Of a stretch of DNA of 64,000 nt, positions 35,801-48,628 are shown piece after piece. Source of the stretch: Stratiolaelaps scimitus (Eukaryota > Arthropoda > Arachnida > Mesostigmata > Laelapidae); NCBI GenBank assembly GCA_019614645.1, contig JABWDB010000019.1:480501-544500 (forward strand), read 5' to 3'. The notes below the pieces were generated by a model. It had not been told where the DNA came from. It did not search any database and saw only the letters and a list, made by a program, of their open reading frames with translations. Numbering within the stretch: the stretch's first letter is position 1; the number at the start of each line of letters is the position of its first letter. The position numbers were made by a program, and so were the translations under genes.

Positions 35801-38800
35801 GCCGGGGGATGGAGCTCCCAAAGATCAGCCGCACTTAGTCACTTGCGGGGATCACGGCTTCAGCCACCTGTGCGGCTGTCTGGCAAGCTGCGTAGGGACC
35901 CTCCTCGTTTATTTGATGCAACCAAATCAGTGGTAGACACTCGACAAAATGGCGAGCAGCGTATTCACAGACACACAAACACAAGGTCGACGTTGGTCGA
36001 CGCAGCTGACGGTGGTGGAAGTATCCTCTCGTTGGCTGACTCGTCTCATAAACTCCGATTGAATCGCCTAGCTTCTCGTATAGCACCGCTGTCATATAAC
36101 ACGCAAGGTATAATCCATAGACTGGTCACAGCGTCGCGGTCACTCGTAGGGCTTGGTTCGAATTTGCAAGCAACGACGCGACTGCTGACAGAGTCGCAGC
36201 GAATCAATCCGGGTTAGCACAGGCGTCACGGCTGCAATCGCTGTATTACGAAGATACCTTTTGTGGTTCACAATCAACGGGACATGTACACGCGATGTGG
36301 CGGCAATGGAGCAGAAAATGTATGGTGTTTTTTTTTTCTTTCGACGAGTTTGCAACGACGGTGGCCTACGGCGCGGGTGACCGTTGACGAGGAGGCGGAA
36401 CTTTAGGTAAGTAGAGGACTATTTCATTGAAGTTTGGCAGCCGTTAATTTTTTTGTTCTTCATACTTATATTATGCGTTTAGCGGATAAAAGAGGTGCTT
36501 TTCAAGGCGGATATTTTTAAGCGAGAATCGGAAACAATCTCGAGGGCAGTTTTAGCGATTAATCGGTATGGGGTGATAGTCGTGCCACCAGTAACAGTCC
36601 AGTTGAAAGATTGGCGACAGCAAGCTACGACGAAGACAACGATAATCACGGCCAATTGTAGAGTTAGTTACAAGGGGGTGGTCGCGACGAACGGCGTAAA
36701 GTGGAATGATTAATAAATGAATGAATTAATGGGTGGATGAAGGAATCAACGAATTAACAAAAAGAGCACTGGACAAACGAGAGAGTTAGAGAGACAGACA
36801 CGTCGTCACCAAACAGAAATAACAGGGGAAACAGGGACATGAACGCGATCGAATTCAGATCATTGTGGCACAACACCTACGCGGGGTGGGGGGGGGGGGA
36901 AGATGAACAAGGAAAGACATTAATGGACAATGACAAGAGTGCGTAACTGGGCCGAATGGTGCCTAGTGCATCGTCGCGGGTTGGCCGCCGTCGAAGCTCT
37001 GATGCAGTTCGGCGCCAGACGGGACCGCTGCTTCCCGCGACCGCCAAAGGGGCGAGAACGAGCCAGAACCGCACTTACCGTTAGCGGAGAGGAGATGCAA
37101 CGGTTCCCTTACCGCGCAACGGACGCCCGTTCGTGCAACGGACACACAGCGTGGTATTGTGGTATCCGTAGATCGTGGACAATGCGAACTGCGCCAGGCC
37201 GAAACGGGAATCCTGCTCCTCGTACTGGACAAATTTCGTAGGGCTGAACAGCTAGATCGCTGGCTAGCCACGCAGATGCCATATAGAGTATGCAATATCG
37301 ATCGGTAAAGCTGAGGCGAAGGCAACGCGGTCCGGCGCGATCTGACCGCGAGGAGGCTTGTGTCGCTCATCTGCAGTTGGTGCTCAGTATCTGGTTAATG
37401 AGAATTGAGGCGGTAGTGAGAAATCGAGTTGAGTTGCTGATTTGTTTGTAGCTGCTGCAGTATAGCTATTATTAAAAATGAATAAAGCAACTAATGTTGA
37501 TAGCGGAGAAGGCCGTTTATAGTTGGGGTTTGAAAGAAAGTAACTGAGAGAATATAGATATATATATATGGACAAACTTCCATGAGATATCACGATCTCG
37601 CAGATACTAGCCTGAGATACATTAGTGAGATAGGCCACCACAAATCGTCGGGTCAACCGTGTTATTCCTCAAAATACCGGTCCGTTCGTTCGCGTCCGTT
37701 AGCTACTGAAACCACTCGTTTTAACCACCGTTGATCATCTACGTGTAATGCAATGAAATGGCACTTTTTGTCTACTGTCCGCCTATTGAATCCAGACGAT
37801 ATTGACCGTGTCCCCAGCCCTAACTGCTGCCACGAACTAATAATTAACGATCCGTATTTTGTTGAACGTATTTTCAATCATTTTGTATCTACGCCCGATC
37901 AAAATACTTGTCTCTGCTCGGGGGATCGGTTGATGACAACTTTGTTACAAAGCAACGCGTCGCTTACCGCCCAGTTACGCACTCCTGTCATTGCATTACG
38001 AATCAGATCCGTATCACTCCGCCACCGTTCCGACTGCTACAACCGCAATTAAAATGGGCTGCACAGCCAATTTGCAACACTGCCGTGTTATAATGCTTAC
38101 CCATTTTATTTACTCAGATGAAGAAAAAAACAAACAAATAAATAAATAGTTAACTGGCTGACCGCTTGAGCAGTTGATTTGTTGGCGGTCGTACGTCGTG
38201 GGCGTCATACCGCCCATCTTGAAGAGATCCTTCTCCTCGATTAGCGACAAGCAGCAGCAGCGGCGGCGGCGGCGGCGGTGGTGTCCGATAGCGCAACGCT
38301 AGACCACGTTGACACGCCGGCCATCAATTCGTGGACACTGCATCTAGCTATCGGCACACGCCTCAGTCAATACTAAATTTAGACCTGTTCCTCCTACCCA
38401 CAAATTCCGGGATTTAGCTGGCCACCGTCAGACGATAGCGACTAATTCACCAATCGTAACAGAGCACCACGTCAGCAAAAGGCCAGCGCGTCGCAAATCG
38501 CTACGTACTCTCTGCGTTCATCTGGTACGATTCACGGTACGGTACTCCCTTAGCAAAACGACACTGCGGCTTGACGCTTAGTTCTGTTCTCGTATAGTTC
38601 TACTTACTATTATAGATATGGGCCCGAGTCGACCGTCTCCGATAATCGTCGTTTGAGAGGTTTGGGGCAAGGCTCGTGCATAAATCAGGACATGTGAAGC
38701 TGTCCTGCTTTGTCTCCGTGTTCTTGCTTAGCTCGAAATGGTCGTTTGAGTTTTCCCTCGCGATTACCATGCAAGTTGGCCTTAACACGTGCCCTAACGA

Positions 38801-41321
38801 CAACAGCGGCGGACGGTGATCCGCGGTTAGCTCCGCGACAGATATGTTGTAGCATGGGTACGATTCGTCGATCTGGCTGTCGTATACAGGACCGGTGGAC
38901 ATGTTCTCAGACTCGGTTGACAATCAACTTCCTTACTTGCTTGATGATGATAATCATAATTAGATGATGGCACTATGTATATACTGGCGTACAGCAGCAG
39001 TGCGATCATTGGGTAGCGGTAGCCGTGGCCGATAATATGTAGTGAAACGATTTATCACAGTTGCGATATGCAGTATACACATGCATGCGTGCTGGCGTTT
39101 GTGTACAGAGACACATTATGTAATTAGTTATCTAATAAGGCGGTACTTATTACATTTCATTATTAAACACAGAGACAAAAAGCGAAATAGACAGAGAGAG
39201 AGAGAGGAATATACTGCAGGTGGGTAATAACGAACGTAATGAAGTTTGTATAGCTGGGTATATCTGCTCGAGAGCTCGAGGTGGACAGATCAACAACATG
39301 CTATGTGCGAATAGCTACCGGGGCGCTGTGTTGAGTGCTCGCCTAAATAAATCGATGAAGCGGACACAGGCGTCCGTATTAATCGAGCATGAAGGTCAGA
39401 GACGCAATCGCAGGGCAATATGAAGAATGTGAACACCTCTGCTATAATATCATCGATAATATCGGTACTGTTATACTGTCCCGTCTGTGCGATATACCCA
39501 GCTAACTTCCTGTAATCATAATCATCTTTGTTTATTTATGTAAAACGTATATATGTGCAGCCGGCACGCGCATGCATATCCGCTAGAATCGATTAGCACT
39601 GATGTCGAGTTCCTGAACCAATTTCGAGTAGGGAGCATCCCGAGCGCTGTCGTGGGCACAGTTGACGCGCACCGCTGAAGAAGGTGGCCCGATGTGACGC
39701 CACTCGGACGGTCGTGCGCCTTTTCGCTTCTAACGAGAACCAAATTTGTTCTTATTTCATCGAAGAACATACTGCGTCCGTCCATAATATCTAGTGGTCG
39801 TATGTCGTCTCCCCCGAGATGGCGGGTACGGCACCCAGCGTTATCTGCATCATACGGTATCATTATACTTTAGCACAGCTTACTACAGCGCTTGTTTGAC
39901 CCACAACTGTTGTTGTTGCTGCTGCGGCTATTGCTGCTCACCAAGCGCAACCAAAGAAACCAGACGATTCTGTTTCTCCGCGCGCCCGCGCGCGCCCCCA
40001 CTGAATCAATGTGACCGAGCGGCTGATCAAGCCAGCGGCCGAATACCAAAACTGATCACAGAATGCGAACAAACGCCGCGTTCGCGCCAGCCAGGGCTGC
40101 ACGGGCGACGCTGGCCGGCCGATCACAGTCGAACGGTAACCAATGTGACCTTCATCAGCTGTGGTGGTGGTGCTGCTGCTGCTGCTGATGATGGTGATGG
40201 CCGGTGGCGGCGGCGGCGGCGTTGGCATTTCTTCGTGCTGCCATGGGAATTGGTCATGAACACTGGTGGACAGTTTTGACTTCTCGCGAGAAGCAACAAA
40301 TTCTTACCGCGGAGTCCAGCCGAGCTGCGGTCGCCGCCACACTCGCCTGGCCGCTCACTTACCAAGAGGTCAATCGGCTTATGCCGGTGGATAAGCGATA
40401 GCAAAATGGTTGAAGGCACACTTTCTGTCGATTCGGTGGCCGAGGAGATCCCTGCTAGCGGAGCGGTCGTGCTCGTGAGCGTCATGAGCAATCGTCTCTC
40501 ATCAATCTTTGATGAAGCTTCGCTCCTTTGTCATGCTGTACATACGTGCACACACACACACACACGTACGTATGTCAGTTGTGTGACGTCGCCGAATGCA
40601 AACGTGCAGAACAAAAACCAGGCGGTTGACGACCTCGTGAGCAGGCAAAATGTCACCCAGATGAATGTTTGGTCGCGGTCAGAATTGGTCAAGTGCTTCA
40701 CTGAACTGTACACAGCAATCATCTACATACATCACTCAGTTGACCGGCACGCAGCATCCGGGATATATAGCTGCTGGCGTGCGTCTCACAGGCAGACACC
40801 GTAATAGGCTAGCACCCTGTATAGAGACAGTGCGGCAGGCGTACAGGCGATGAGAATACGAACCTGATGCGGGACGAAGCCGCGACCCGTGAACAGCCCC
40901 CAGAGGTGAATCGACAAATGAATACTACGCAACTCAGTAACCGCGTGCATGGTCATCCAGAAGGAATCTCACAAATTTCGTCGACGCAATTTCTCTTAGT
41001 AATAATAATCACTTTTATTGCACAGCGCTGCCCCCTGTTGATTCAATTGTGGCTGCGTGCTATTGCGCGAAATAGGGCCGTGGTTTAGGTGGTATAATAA
41101 GTTGCATTATGTCTACGCACTTCCAACGGGGGCGAATTGTAACATCGATGGGCTGCCCATACGCCATACGGCAAGGTCTGATAAAGGCAATAAGAAATCC
41201 AGAAGGACATTGCTCTGCACCGCGTCCCTTCTCTGCATCACCAATATATACAAGCGGCTGTCAGCTGTCACATCCTTCACACTCCTATATCATTATACGT
41301 TATACCTCTCTATACCTCACC

Positions 41322-41364
41322 TATATATATATATTTTTTTTTATATATATATATATATATATAT
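41322..41364. repeat. (TA)n microsatellite interrupted by poly(T)
   Basis: A TA array broken by a run of about nine T. Confidence 0.9.
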
Positions 41365-41590
41365 GTTCGTGAGTCTCTCGTGAATTATGTGCACAGACAA
41401 GGTCCGGACGTCGTAGGGTAATGCTATTCCAGCGTTGTTGCGCATAGAACGCGTCTCTGTCTGTGTTATCCAGTTAATCAATTGATGATACCAGGGACAC
41501 CCTCGATCGGCTTCCTCCTCCGCTCTAGCCACAAAATACCGCCCCGCGGAGACATCTCCGCGACACGCGCTCATCTTCAGAATGTCTACC

Positions 41591-41631
<41 letters not shown>

Positions 41632-41640
41632 TATATGTAT
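41591..41640. repeat. (TA)n microsatellite
   Basis: A TA array of about 50 bases with two C interruptions and one G interruption. Confidence 0.95.
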
Positions 41641-44132
41641 AATAGAATAGCGCACAGTGGCGCCATTAGTTGACATCGTCTACCTCCTCGTTACTTCACC
41701 TTCTCTTGCTCATCATCGACCTGATGTCTCCCCTCTGGTTGTTGTGTCTTCATTTCAGAGATCATCAGACAGGTAGACAGCTACGCAGATACGTGAAGAG
41801 AGGTGCAATTTCACCCCTGCGGCGTACGCTGTCCAATGAACTGCTTGTCTGCCAGTTTGATTAGCGAATGTTGCCGCGGCTGTTGGCTCCACTGTTGTTA
41901 TGTTGCTGTCGTCGTCGTCGTTCGTGTTAATCGTTGTTGTTACGTTGTAATTGTTGTTGTTGTTGCTGTTATTCCTGTTGTTGCTGGATGAAACTGGCTG
42001 ATAATGAAACCGCGATGATCGGACGTAGGCAAACCGGACCCGATCGGACCAGGGCAACAGTGGCAACAGGACAGCAAACAACCCCTCGCAGCCCCCCCCC
42101 CCCCTGTGCTCCGCTCGTCTCCTCTGCCCGTGTCCATCTGGAACGTTGCCGATGACGGGGACTTGCGCTGGACCGGCTATCTTGCGAAGGGTGAGCGAGA
42201 GAGGGAGCCTGTGTTGCGCGTGTCTCACGGGTAGCGCCTAATGGTATCAACGGCGACGCAAGCGACGATTCGATCTGCGGATCGCTCGTTCGTCTGCCAT
42301 CGTGTCCGTCTTCGGACGGCGCCTCTGGAATGGCGCCTCGGGGCCGCCGGCAAGGTCAGCGCATCAGCGACGGCACCAGCACGGCAACTGCCGCCGCCGC
42401 CGCCGCGTCCGTCGACGCCACCACCACCACCATTGCTGCTGGTGCTTCTGCAACTTCTTCATCGGGATTCCGGTGTCGATATGCGCCATCTCGATTCTTC
42501 TGACCGTCATCTCCCCCCTCTCTCTCTCACTCTCTCTTTCTCTCTTGTGCGTCGACTTTTGCTGCATTTGTCATTCCTTCTCCTCCTCTTCGTCATTTTC
42601 GTTCGTTCCTCTGTGGCCACCGCCGCCGCCGCCGCTGATGCTCCTGCTTGTGCTTGACCGTTGCCTATCGTCGTTGTTGCTGCTGTTATTGTTGCCTTCC
42701 CATTGCTTTGTTTCTTCCAGTTTCGCCCCCCGTGTTCTGTGTGGCGCTGTTGTGCATAGCGACCCCCAGCTTCGACGGCGCAGGCGCTACAAACACACAT
42801 ACACACACACACACATTCGCGATACAGGCGCGATCTCCACCTTGGCGTGTTCATTGCGGCCTGGGGCAGTCACCGCCACCTCTTGATAACGATGCATCAA
42901 TGATGTATTATTAGGTATTTGCTGTGTGAGTTTGTTTGTGAGTTCGTGTGACCGCGCGAGGGTCTGTACAACTATGAGGGCATGTGTGTGCGTATATATG
43001 TAAGTATGCATGTGAGCGTTGATGTGTGATATTATTTTTGCTTTGCAGGCATGGCCGTTGCCTCGTTGTGTCCATCCACGCTACTCCGACGGATGAGCAC
43101 GGATGAGCAATCTTGGCGGTGCGCTCTTTCCAGCTTGCCCGATCAGCTCGATTGAGGTCGCTTCTAAATTGGCGATTGCGTCGATCTCCACGAAGTAAGT
43201 AGCAAGCAGCGAGACAGCAACTGAGGATGAACCCGCTAATCGAAGGCGGTGCTCCTGGAAGAATATACATTGACAGTATAATGCATGATGAAGAACGAAG
43301 TGTGTTAACATGACACCCTGTAGGAGAAAGAGAAGACTAACAAATTCACAGTCAAACGTGGACTAGAGCAGAAGGCAGAACAAGCGACGGATGATGATGA
43401 TGATGGGTGTAGTGTCATATCTTCGTCCACCGTTAGAGGCCGCTGTCAGCAGGGAGCCAAGGGAAACCGGTTGGATTTTCATAGTGTCGCCTTGAGGGAT
43501 TGTTGGGGGTTACGTCGCTAAATCCCCGAGTGTGGGGATCTGATGATCTGGCGGCGGCGGTTACGATAATAATGATAATAATAATAATAACGAAAAGTCA
43601 TTGAAGTTGACCAGCAGACAAGAATGATTTCGCAGAATCGCTGAAGGACAGCCTTGGTAGAACACTTTTTTTTGCTACGAACTTTTGCTCACAGAAACAA
43701 ATATTGACCCAATGACTCAAGCTGTAAGTACATATTTGGCCACGGTTTCAGCGTCGTCAAAAGGAACTTACTGACCAACAAAATGGACAACATCCAGGCA
43801 TGAGGCAATAACATAAACGAGTGATAGAACAAATAAGTTATATATATAATAATAATAATAAGGATAAAAATAATGAAACCCAATGCATTCATCCTACTGC
43901 CAAGCAAGTTTTACCGGCAAATTCGTAACCGCCGTAGTGCAAGCTCACAGTTAGCAACACATTAAACTGTACATATAGATGCGCGGATCTTCTCCAAATT
44001 GACCCGGCGCACACATACACATGAAGACCTAATAGCTATGCACGCTACGAAACTTCTTATCACGTCGGTTGGTGCGTGATTAGCCAGCACATCCACTACA
44101 TATATATATATATATTGTATTCACGTACAACA

Positions 44133-44138
44133 TTTATT
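44133..44138 (-). promoter_or_regulatory. Candidate polyadenylation signal
   Basis: AATAAA on the minus strand lies 39 bases after the stop codon of the candidate terminal exon at 44178-44369. The hexamer is common by chance in AT-rich DNA, so it supports that exon only weakly. Confidence 0.25.
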
Positions 44139-44177
44139 TCATTACGTAGTTTACATTTTCTGTAAATGCCATGTGAA

Positions 44178-44369
44178 TCAGTTACTCCCACGACTGTTTT
44201 TGGCAGCCGTGAGACCGCCACCGTCTATCGAATAGATCGTCATGATGTGTGTGAAGCTGTCCATCTGAATTTCAATGTTCCCACTTAGGCGCCGAAGCTC
44301 TTTTCGATAACCTGAACGCATCGAGGCATTTGGGTGTGCATCGGACGACACGTAGACGATCGTTCGTAA
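44178..44369 (-). CDS. Candidate 3'-terminal exon of an unidentified gene
   Basis: On the minus strand a possible splice acceptor (CGTTCGTTAG) is followed by 63 open codons and a TGA. The peptide is not low in complexity and includes GYRKELRRL and, near the end, GGGLTAAKNSRGSN. AATAAA follows the stop after 39 bases. A second possible exon with a good donor lies upstream at 44695-44773 and would join in the same phase. I recognise no domain. The basic GYRKELRRL stretch recalls the juxtamembrane tail of some receptors, but that is only a resemblance. A 63-codon open frame can arise by chance, so this remains tentative. Confidence 0.25.
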   Translation of the reverse strand, partial: LRTIVYVSSDAHPNASMRSGYRKELRRLSGNIEIQMDSFTHIMTIYSIDGGGLTAAKNSRGSN

Positions 44370-44694
44370 CTAACGAACGCATTTGTTGTATCCATGAAAG
44401 AAGGGACAATCAAAATGACTTGATGCTTCGACGAGATCTCACTCTCGCGGTTGGCCGCATACAGCCCACGGATGGCATTGTTTGATCTTCATTTGGTGTT
44501 TACCGATCCCAACGAGACGACTGGCAGAATCATGCTAATCGAGTGACCTTTAGAGGAATCCGGCGAGTTAAATACGAAACAGGGAATCTATCAAAAGATG
44601 ATCACAGGCAAAAACACTGCGGTAAAACAATGAGAAAGGAGACAATTGTCATGTGGCCGTGGTTCGCCTTTCGGTCGGCCACAGATGTATCTAC

Positions 44695-44773
44695 CTGGCC
44701 GACGATCGACCTCAGTTCTTCGGTTGGGGTCGTGTCGCAGGCAAACGTACAATGCAGGCTAACACTGATAGAG
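44695..44773 (-). CDS. Candidate internal exon paired with the terminal exon
   Basis: On the minus strand an acceptor-like ATTATAG precedes 79 bases that end at CAG followed by GTAGAT, a fair donor match. The reading frame includes TPTEELRSIVGQ and ends on a whole codon, compatible with the phase of 44178-44369. The upstream exon was not found, and the family is unknown. Support is limited to splice-site likeness and phase agreement. Confidence 0.15.
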
Positions 44774-45255
44774 CTATAATGGCAGACGAAACCCAAAAAT
44801 TATATTATGCAGTATGCCTGTTGTGTATGCTTATGGTAGCGAAATCATTTGTGTCTGTTCGACTCAGCAGCTCAAATCGCTGGCGGACGATGAGACCCAG
44901 CGTGGTTTCTCTCGTTCCTCGAAATTGTCTCCTCTCTCAAAACGCATGCCATGTTATGGCATATTTTGAATTTCGTCAAAAGAACAATTCGTGTTTTACG
45001 CGTTTTGGGATTCGAGAGAAGGTGCAGATTAGGAACATGAGCGGGCTGTGTTGCTATACGCTACTTTACATAAGGGAGATATCCGTTATGTGAGGCCACC
45101 GCACAAGTGAAGGTCTAATATTATCAGGGCGTGGCTGACGACTGGGTTCAAGGTTTTGTCGTTTCGAAAGCGTGTTGTTGAAAACAGGAAATGCTCAGAT
45201 CATGGAATTATGTTAAAGCTCACCACACTGTAGATGCACTTATGTGTAACAGAAG
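44774..45255. other. Gene-free stretch
   Basis: Unique sequence with a plus-strand open frame covering 44653-45093. That frame shows no recognisable domain and is antisense to the candidate exon at 44695-44773. Nothing else is visible. Confidence 0.4.
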
Positions 45256-45277
45256 CTTAACAGAAGGCAGACTCCGG
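45256..45277 (+). repeat. 22-bp inverted repeat, left arm
   Basis: This arm is the reverse complement of 45853-45874 at 21 of 22 positions. The two arms bracket about 575 bp of reverse transcriptase remnant. Confidence 0.8.
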
Positions 45278-45299
45278 AGATTCCGGTTCCAGGGGATCA

Positions 45300-45890
45300 A
45301 AGCAAGGCCTCGTCTGTAGACGCAGTCCTGAATGCTATTGCCGCTCTGATCGCCACCGCCCTCTGTATTTTGAGAAGAGTTCTTCTGTTCTTTATTCTGG
45401 TCAGGGCTACCTCAAGGCCTACAAGGCGCCGTACAAAGCTACCGATTCGGCCACGGAGGCCAGCAGGCGCCTCGAGACTCCTGATGGTCCTCTGACACTC
45501 GGCATACGCCTGGTAAGATTTCGCGCTCTCTTGAGTGCTTTCCCGGTAGCATATTCTGCGTAGGTTGTCCCTGTGTGCCCTGTGTCCAGAATGACACCGA
45601 AGTATTTGACTTGAGTTGACTCTTAAGTTGTATCCGATTGCTTCCTATAGCCACCACAATTTCGCCAACTTTCTTCCGGCCGGTAATCAGGATGGCTTCA
45701 CTTTTTTCCGGTGCCACCTGTAGTGAGTGGTCCTTCATCCAATCTGTTGTGGCAGCAAGGGCCTCGTTGGCTCTGGCTGCTAATTCGGCCTCAGTCCGGG
45801 CCGTGGTGACAAGGGCCAGATCATCGGCATACGCGATGCTAAGTACTAGGTTCCGGAGTTTGCCTTCTGTTAAGACAGACTCGGGCTAAA
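45300..45890 (-). pseudogene. Non-LTR retrotransposon reverse transcriptase fragment (Jockey/R1-like)
   Basis: Read on the minus strand, the first frame carries the reverse transcriptase catalytic motif within AYADDLALVTTA (YADD at 45820-45831), followed by APEKSEAILITGRKK. After a frame change near 45612 it continues with KYFGVILDTG. Another frame change near 45425 leads to RRTLLKIQRAVAIRAA and FRTASTDEALL. This order (palm YADD, APxKSEA, KYLGV-like, post-palm RR...QR and YRTxSTxA-like) is characteristic of Jockey/R1-type LINE ORF2 proteins. At least two frameshifts and internal stops show it is dead. Its N-terminal endonuclease and fingers and its C-terminal end are missing. Confidence 0.88.
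45853..45874 (-). repeat. 22-bp inverted repeat, right arm
   Basis: CCGGAGTTTGCCTTCTGTTAAG on the plus strand differs by one base from the reverse complement of 45256-45277. The arm lies inside the 5' part of the reverse transcriptase fragment, just upstream of YADD. Confidence 0.8.
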
Positions 45891-45918
45891 CTCAATCAAT
45901 ACCTGTCCATCTCACGGA

Positions 45919-45942
45919 TATATATATATATATATATATATA
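45919..45942. repeat. (TA)n microsatellite
   Basis: A TA array close to the 5' truncation point of the reverse transcriptase fragment. Confidence 0.95.
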
Positions 45943-46671
45943 TTTTATAGTATACTACGTTTGGAAAGGGTTACGTCCTTTCAGTCGTCCAACTGTCGGA
46001 ATGCTGATACCACTTTCGCCGAATGATAACCTAACCAATTGAGTGGGCCATTAAAGGATAGGCTCGCGTGCAAACGTATACAGAATCAAATATAGTAACT
46101 CCCGAGTGAATTGGCAACGGTCAGCAGCATATATCATCGACCAACATGGCGGATTTGACCAACACAACAAACGCTGTTAACTATCCATAGTCAGTTGAAA
46201 TGATTTGTGCTGCTTGTATTATATAGGTTAGTTGTACAGGTAATACAAGAGCTGAATATCGTTAGTTAGCGATGCGTACATATGGATATCTAATCTAAAC
46301 CTGTCACATTCATTTCATTACTATCTAATTATGTCTACATGTTAATTAGTGCTATTCTCGGTCACAGTTTTGTTGCCAAATATTTAGAAAATCAAATATA
46401 ATCAACCAATTGACTTCACTACGTCCGCGGCAGGTGTCTCTCCTGTGATCGCTCGAACGAAAACTTCCGTTGCAGCGCCAAACGACTGCTCTGCGGGTCC
46501 TGCTTTCCAAACGGCCGAAGTGGGTCGAACGGCGGTGTGTGTCGTCTGCACCCCATTTTATCCCAGAGTCGGGGTAGTTTACTAATCTTAATAATTAATT
46601 TCCTTCAAACGTCCCAGCTGCAACGGCGTTAATCACGCCATAAAGCAGCGATAATGCACATAGTATGTTAT

Positions 46672-46672
46672 C

Positions 46673-46700
<28 letters not shown>
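46672..46700. repeat. (TA)n microsatellite
   Basis: A perfect TA array of about 29 bases. Confidence 0.95.
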
Positions 46701-46705
<5 letters not shown>

Positions 46706-47461
46706 GCGATATCGCACAGTGCGAAGCTTCGCGTCGACGATTAGTTCCAATCAGAAAAAGAGCTACGCCTCGCCCCCAGCCTCGCCATTTTCTCCGAACA
46801 CTGCACGTTTCCCATTCGAGTGTTTTTTTTCTTCGCATCGAAAGGCAACCAGCATTTTCAGGTTTGCCCAGCCGGACTGCTTCTAGCGGACGTTGGCGCC
46901 GAGAAGAGACACACACACAGCCACGCGTACGCGGCCACCACATTAGCCAAACGCTTGCCTGTTTGGGCCCGTTACTGGAGCATATAAAGCTCTATAAAGT
47001 AAACATAACATGGTTCGCATGCGGCGGGCAGCTGTAAATGCCTACAAACGACTATGGCTTGATGGTTACGAATCGTAATTGAATGAACGACAACAGGTAG
47101 ATGGCGTATTATTAACTATTTCGTTTACGTCAGGATGAGATTCTTTCTCTCTTATCTGCATTTCTATTAGTCATTTCAAATGTTACTTGAAAATGTGTAA
47201 TAACAACGGGCGAAGGTTCTACTCGAACGGAATGCCATGTTCAATTAAGGATGGACACCAACTATTATATGATTATGATTGCGTCTATCGTGTGCGTGTA
47301 TTTTTTAGCAGGGTACTTGATTCGTTGAGCGTTAGACACACTTGTAAGGGGTTGATCGTGGATGGCTTCAGGGTCGCGGTGCATCCAAAAATGTTGCAGA
47401 TAGCGCAGCGGGTAATCAGGCACAAAACACATACAAAGTGATTTTGTTGATGAGTGTATGT

Positions 47462-47490
47462 AATATATATATATAGATATATATATATAT
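47462..47490. repeat. (TA)n microsatellite
   Basis: A TA array with one G interruption. Confidence 0.9.
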
Positions 47491-48628
47491 GAACTCAATA
47501 TGAACTTTTAATTACTTAATGTTCATATCAAATATGAATAATTACGAGAAACGATATTGCAACAACCGTCTGTGATACCAATCATGTGTCCTTCAAAATA
47601 TCGAATCCGCACGTACACGTATACGCACGCGCTCTTGGAAACAACAGTATAGCGTTCTCAAGTCCCTTTAAAGGACTTCACACCGGCTGTCTCAATGCAT
47701 ACCTGACGTCATTTGATCATCATTCTCGATGCATTCGTATGGGTAGCCAGTGAATCAGGTGGCGAATGCGGCAGCTGAATTGTACTGTAGCATTGTAGCC
47801 AGGCCATATCGCCGCAGCAGAATGCCCTATAGAAAGTGTGCGAATAGGTGTACATACATGCATAATTCGTTAAAGAATCAATGTCGTTCGATACTATTTT
47901 GCATAGGGACTGAAACAGCGGATCTTCTCCCGGATCTTCTGTCCGGCAAGGCCAGCCGACACGTTCGTATCGATATGGTGTCAGAATATTGAGTATATTG
48001 AGGTGTTGTACGGTAATGTATTTCTACGGCGACAGCGGCCGCGATCGCGATACTCAACACAATTAATGCGTAGGACAGCTCCGCGATATTTGTTGTGGGG
48101 TATCGATGCCAATTATGATCTCTACGTTGACGCACATATGCACCTCCCGCCTTGCGAGGACTATACCATACGGCTGTCGAGTGGTATATGCCCATACTGG
48201 AGAAAGAAATATAGCACCATTCGAAAGAAATATAGATGCGTATTTTGTGAATCGAACAACAACAACAGCCCAACTGACTCTTTTATATGTATGAAATTCC
48301 TGTTTAAATGAGAAATACGAGATTAATGGTTGTTGTTCTCCGTCGTGGTGGCTATCCGCATTTATTGTTATTTAGCTTTGTGTTAGAACACAATGCATGT
48401 CGTGTACAAGATTGATCAACGATCGACAATCAACAGCATACTGCGAATGATGTATCACGGCGAGTGGACGAGATCCATAAGAATCCATTGGTTGCCCTGC
48501 GAACGCTGGCGGAGTGCAGGATATTAGCCGTTTTTGGGTAGGGTTTAGTTGTTTCGCTTTCATGTCTCGTCGTTCCCACTGTACTCGACCAGGCTGAACT
48601 TCGTGAGAGTGGCGGGGAGCTCCGCCAC

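Larger units (their letters stand above)
32879..44132. other. Gene-free stretch with dense low-complexity tracts
   Basis: No gene is supportable. Notable tracts are CTG/GTT triplets at about 34107-34155, AAT/ACT triplets at about 34395-34455, (ATG)n near 35003-35014, a G12 run at 36888-36899, (TA)n near 37559-37570, GGC triplets near 38258-38281 and (CA)n at about 40553-40565. Further on are (TA)n at 41322-41364 and 41591-41640, a C13 run at 42092-42104, CT-rich sequence at about 42515-42545, (CA)n near 42792-42814 and (AAT)n near 43565-43590. The long frames at 42241-42886 are built from these tracts. Confidence 0.5.
45891..48628. other. Gene-free stretch
   Basis: No gene is supportable. 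It contains (TA)n at 45919-45942, 46672-46700 and 47462-47490. A minus-strand open segment at about 46387-46535 has complex codons and a possible TGCAG acceptor. It is under 50 codons and I do not recognise it. Confidence 0.45.

Noticed and set aside
42241..42886. Long overlapping plus-strand frames (138 and 194 codons)
   Set aside because: They are built from CCG/CAC/CTC/GCT repeats and a CA microsatellite, with no domain content.
44653..45093. 146-codon plus-strand frame with a hydrophobic segment, considered as a MAPEG or membrane protein
   Set aside because: The expected downstream MAPEG motif is absent, and the frame lies antisense to a better-supported candidate exon.
46387..46535. Short minus-strand open segment with a possible TGCAG acceptor
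   Set aside because: It has under 50 codons, no nearby poly(A) signal and no family match. It is expected by chance in GC-richer DNA.
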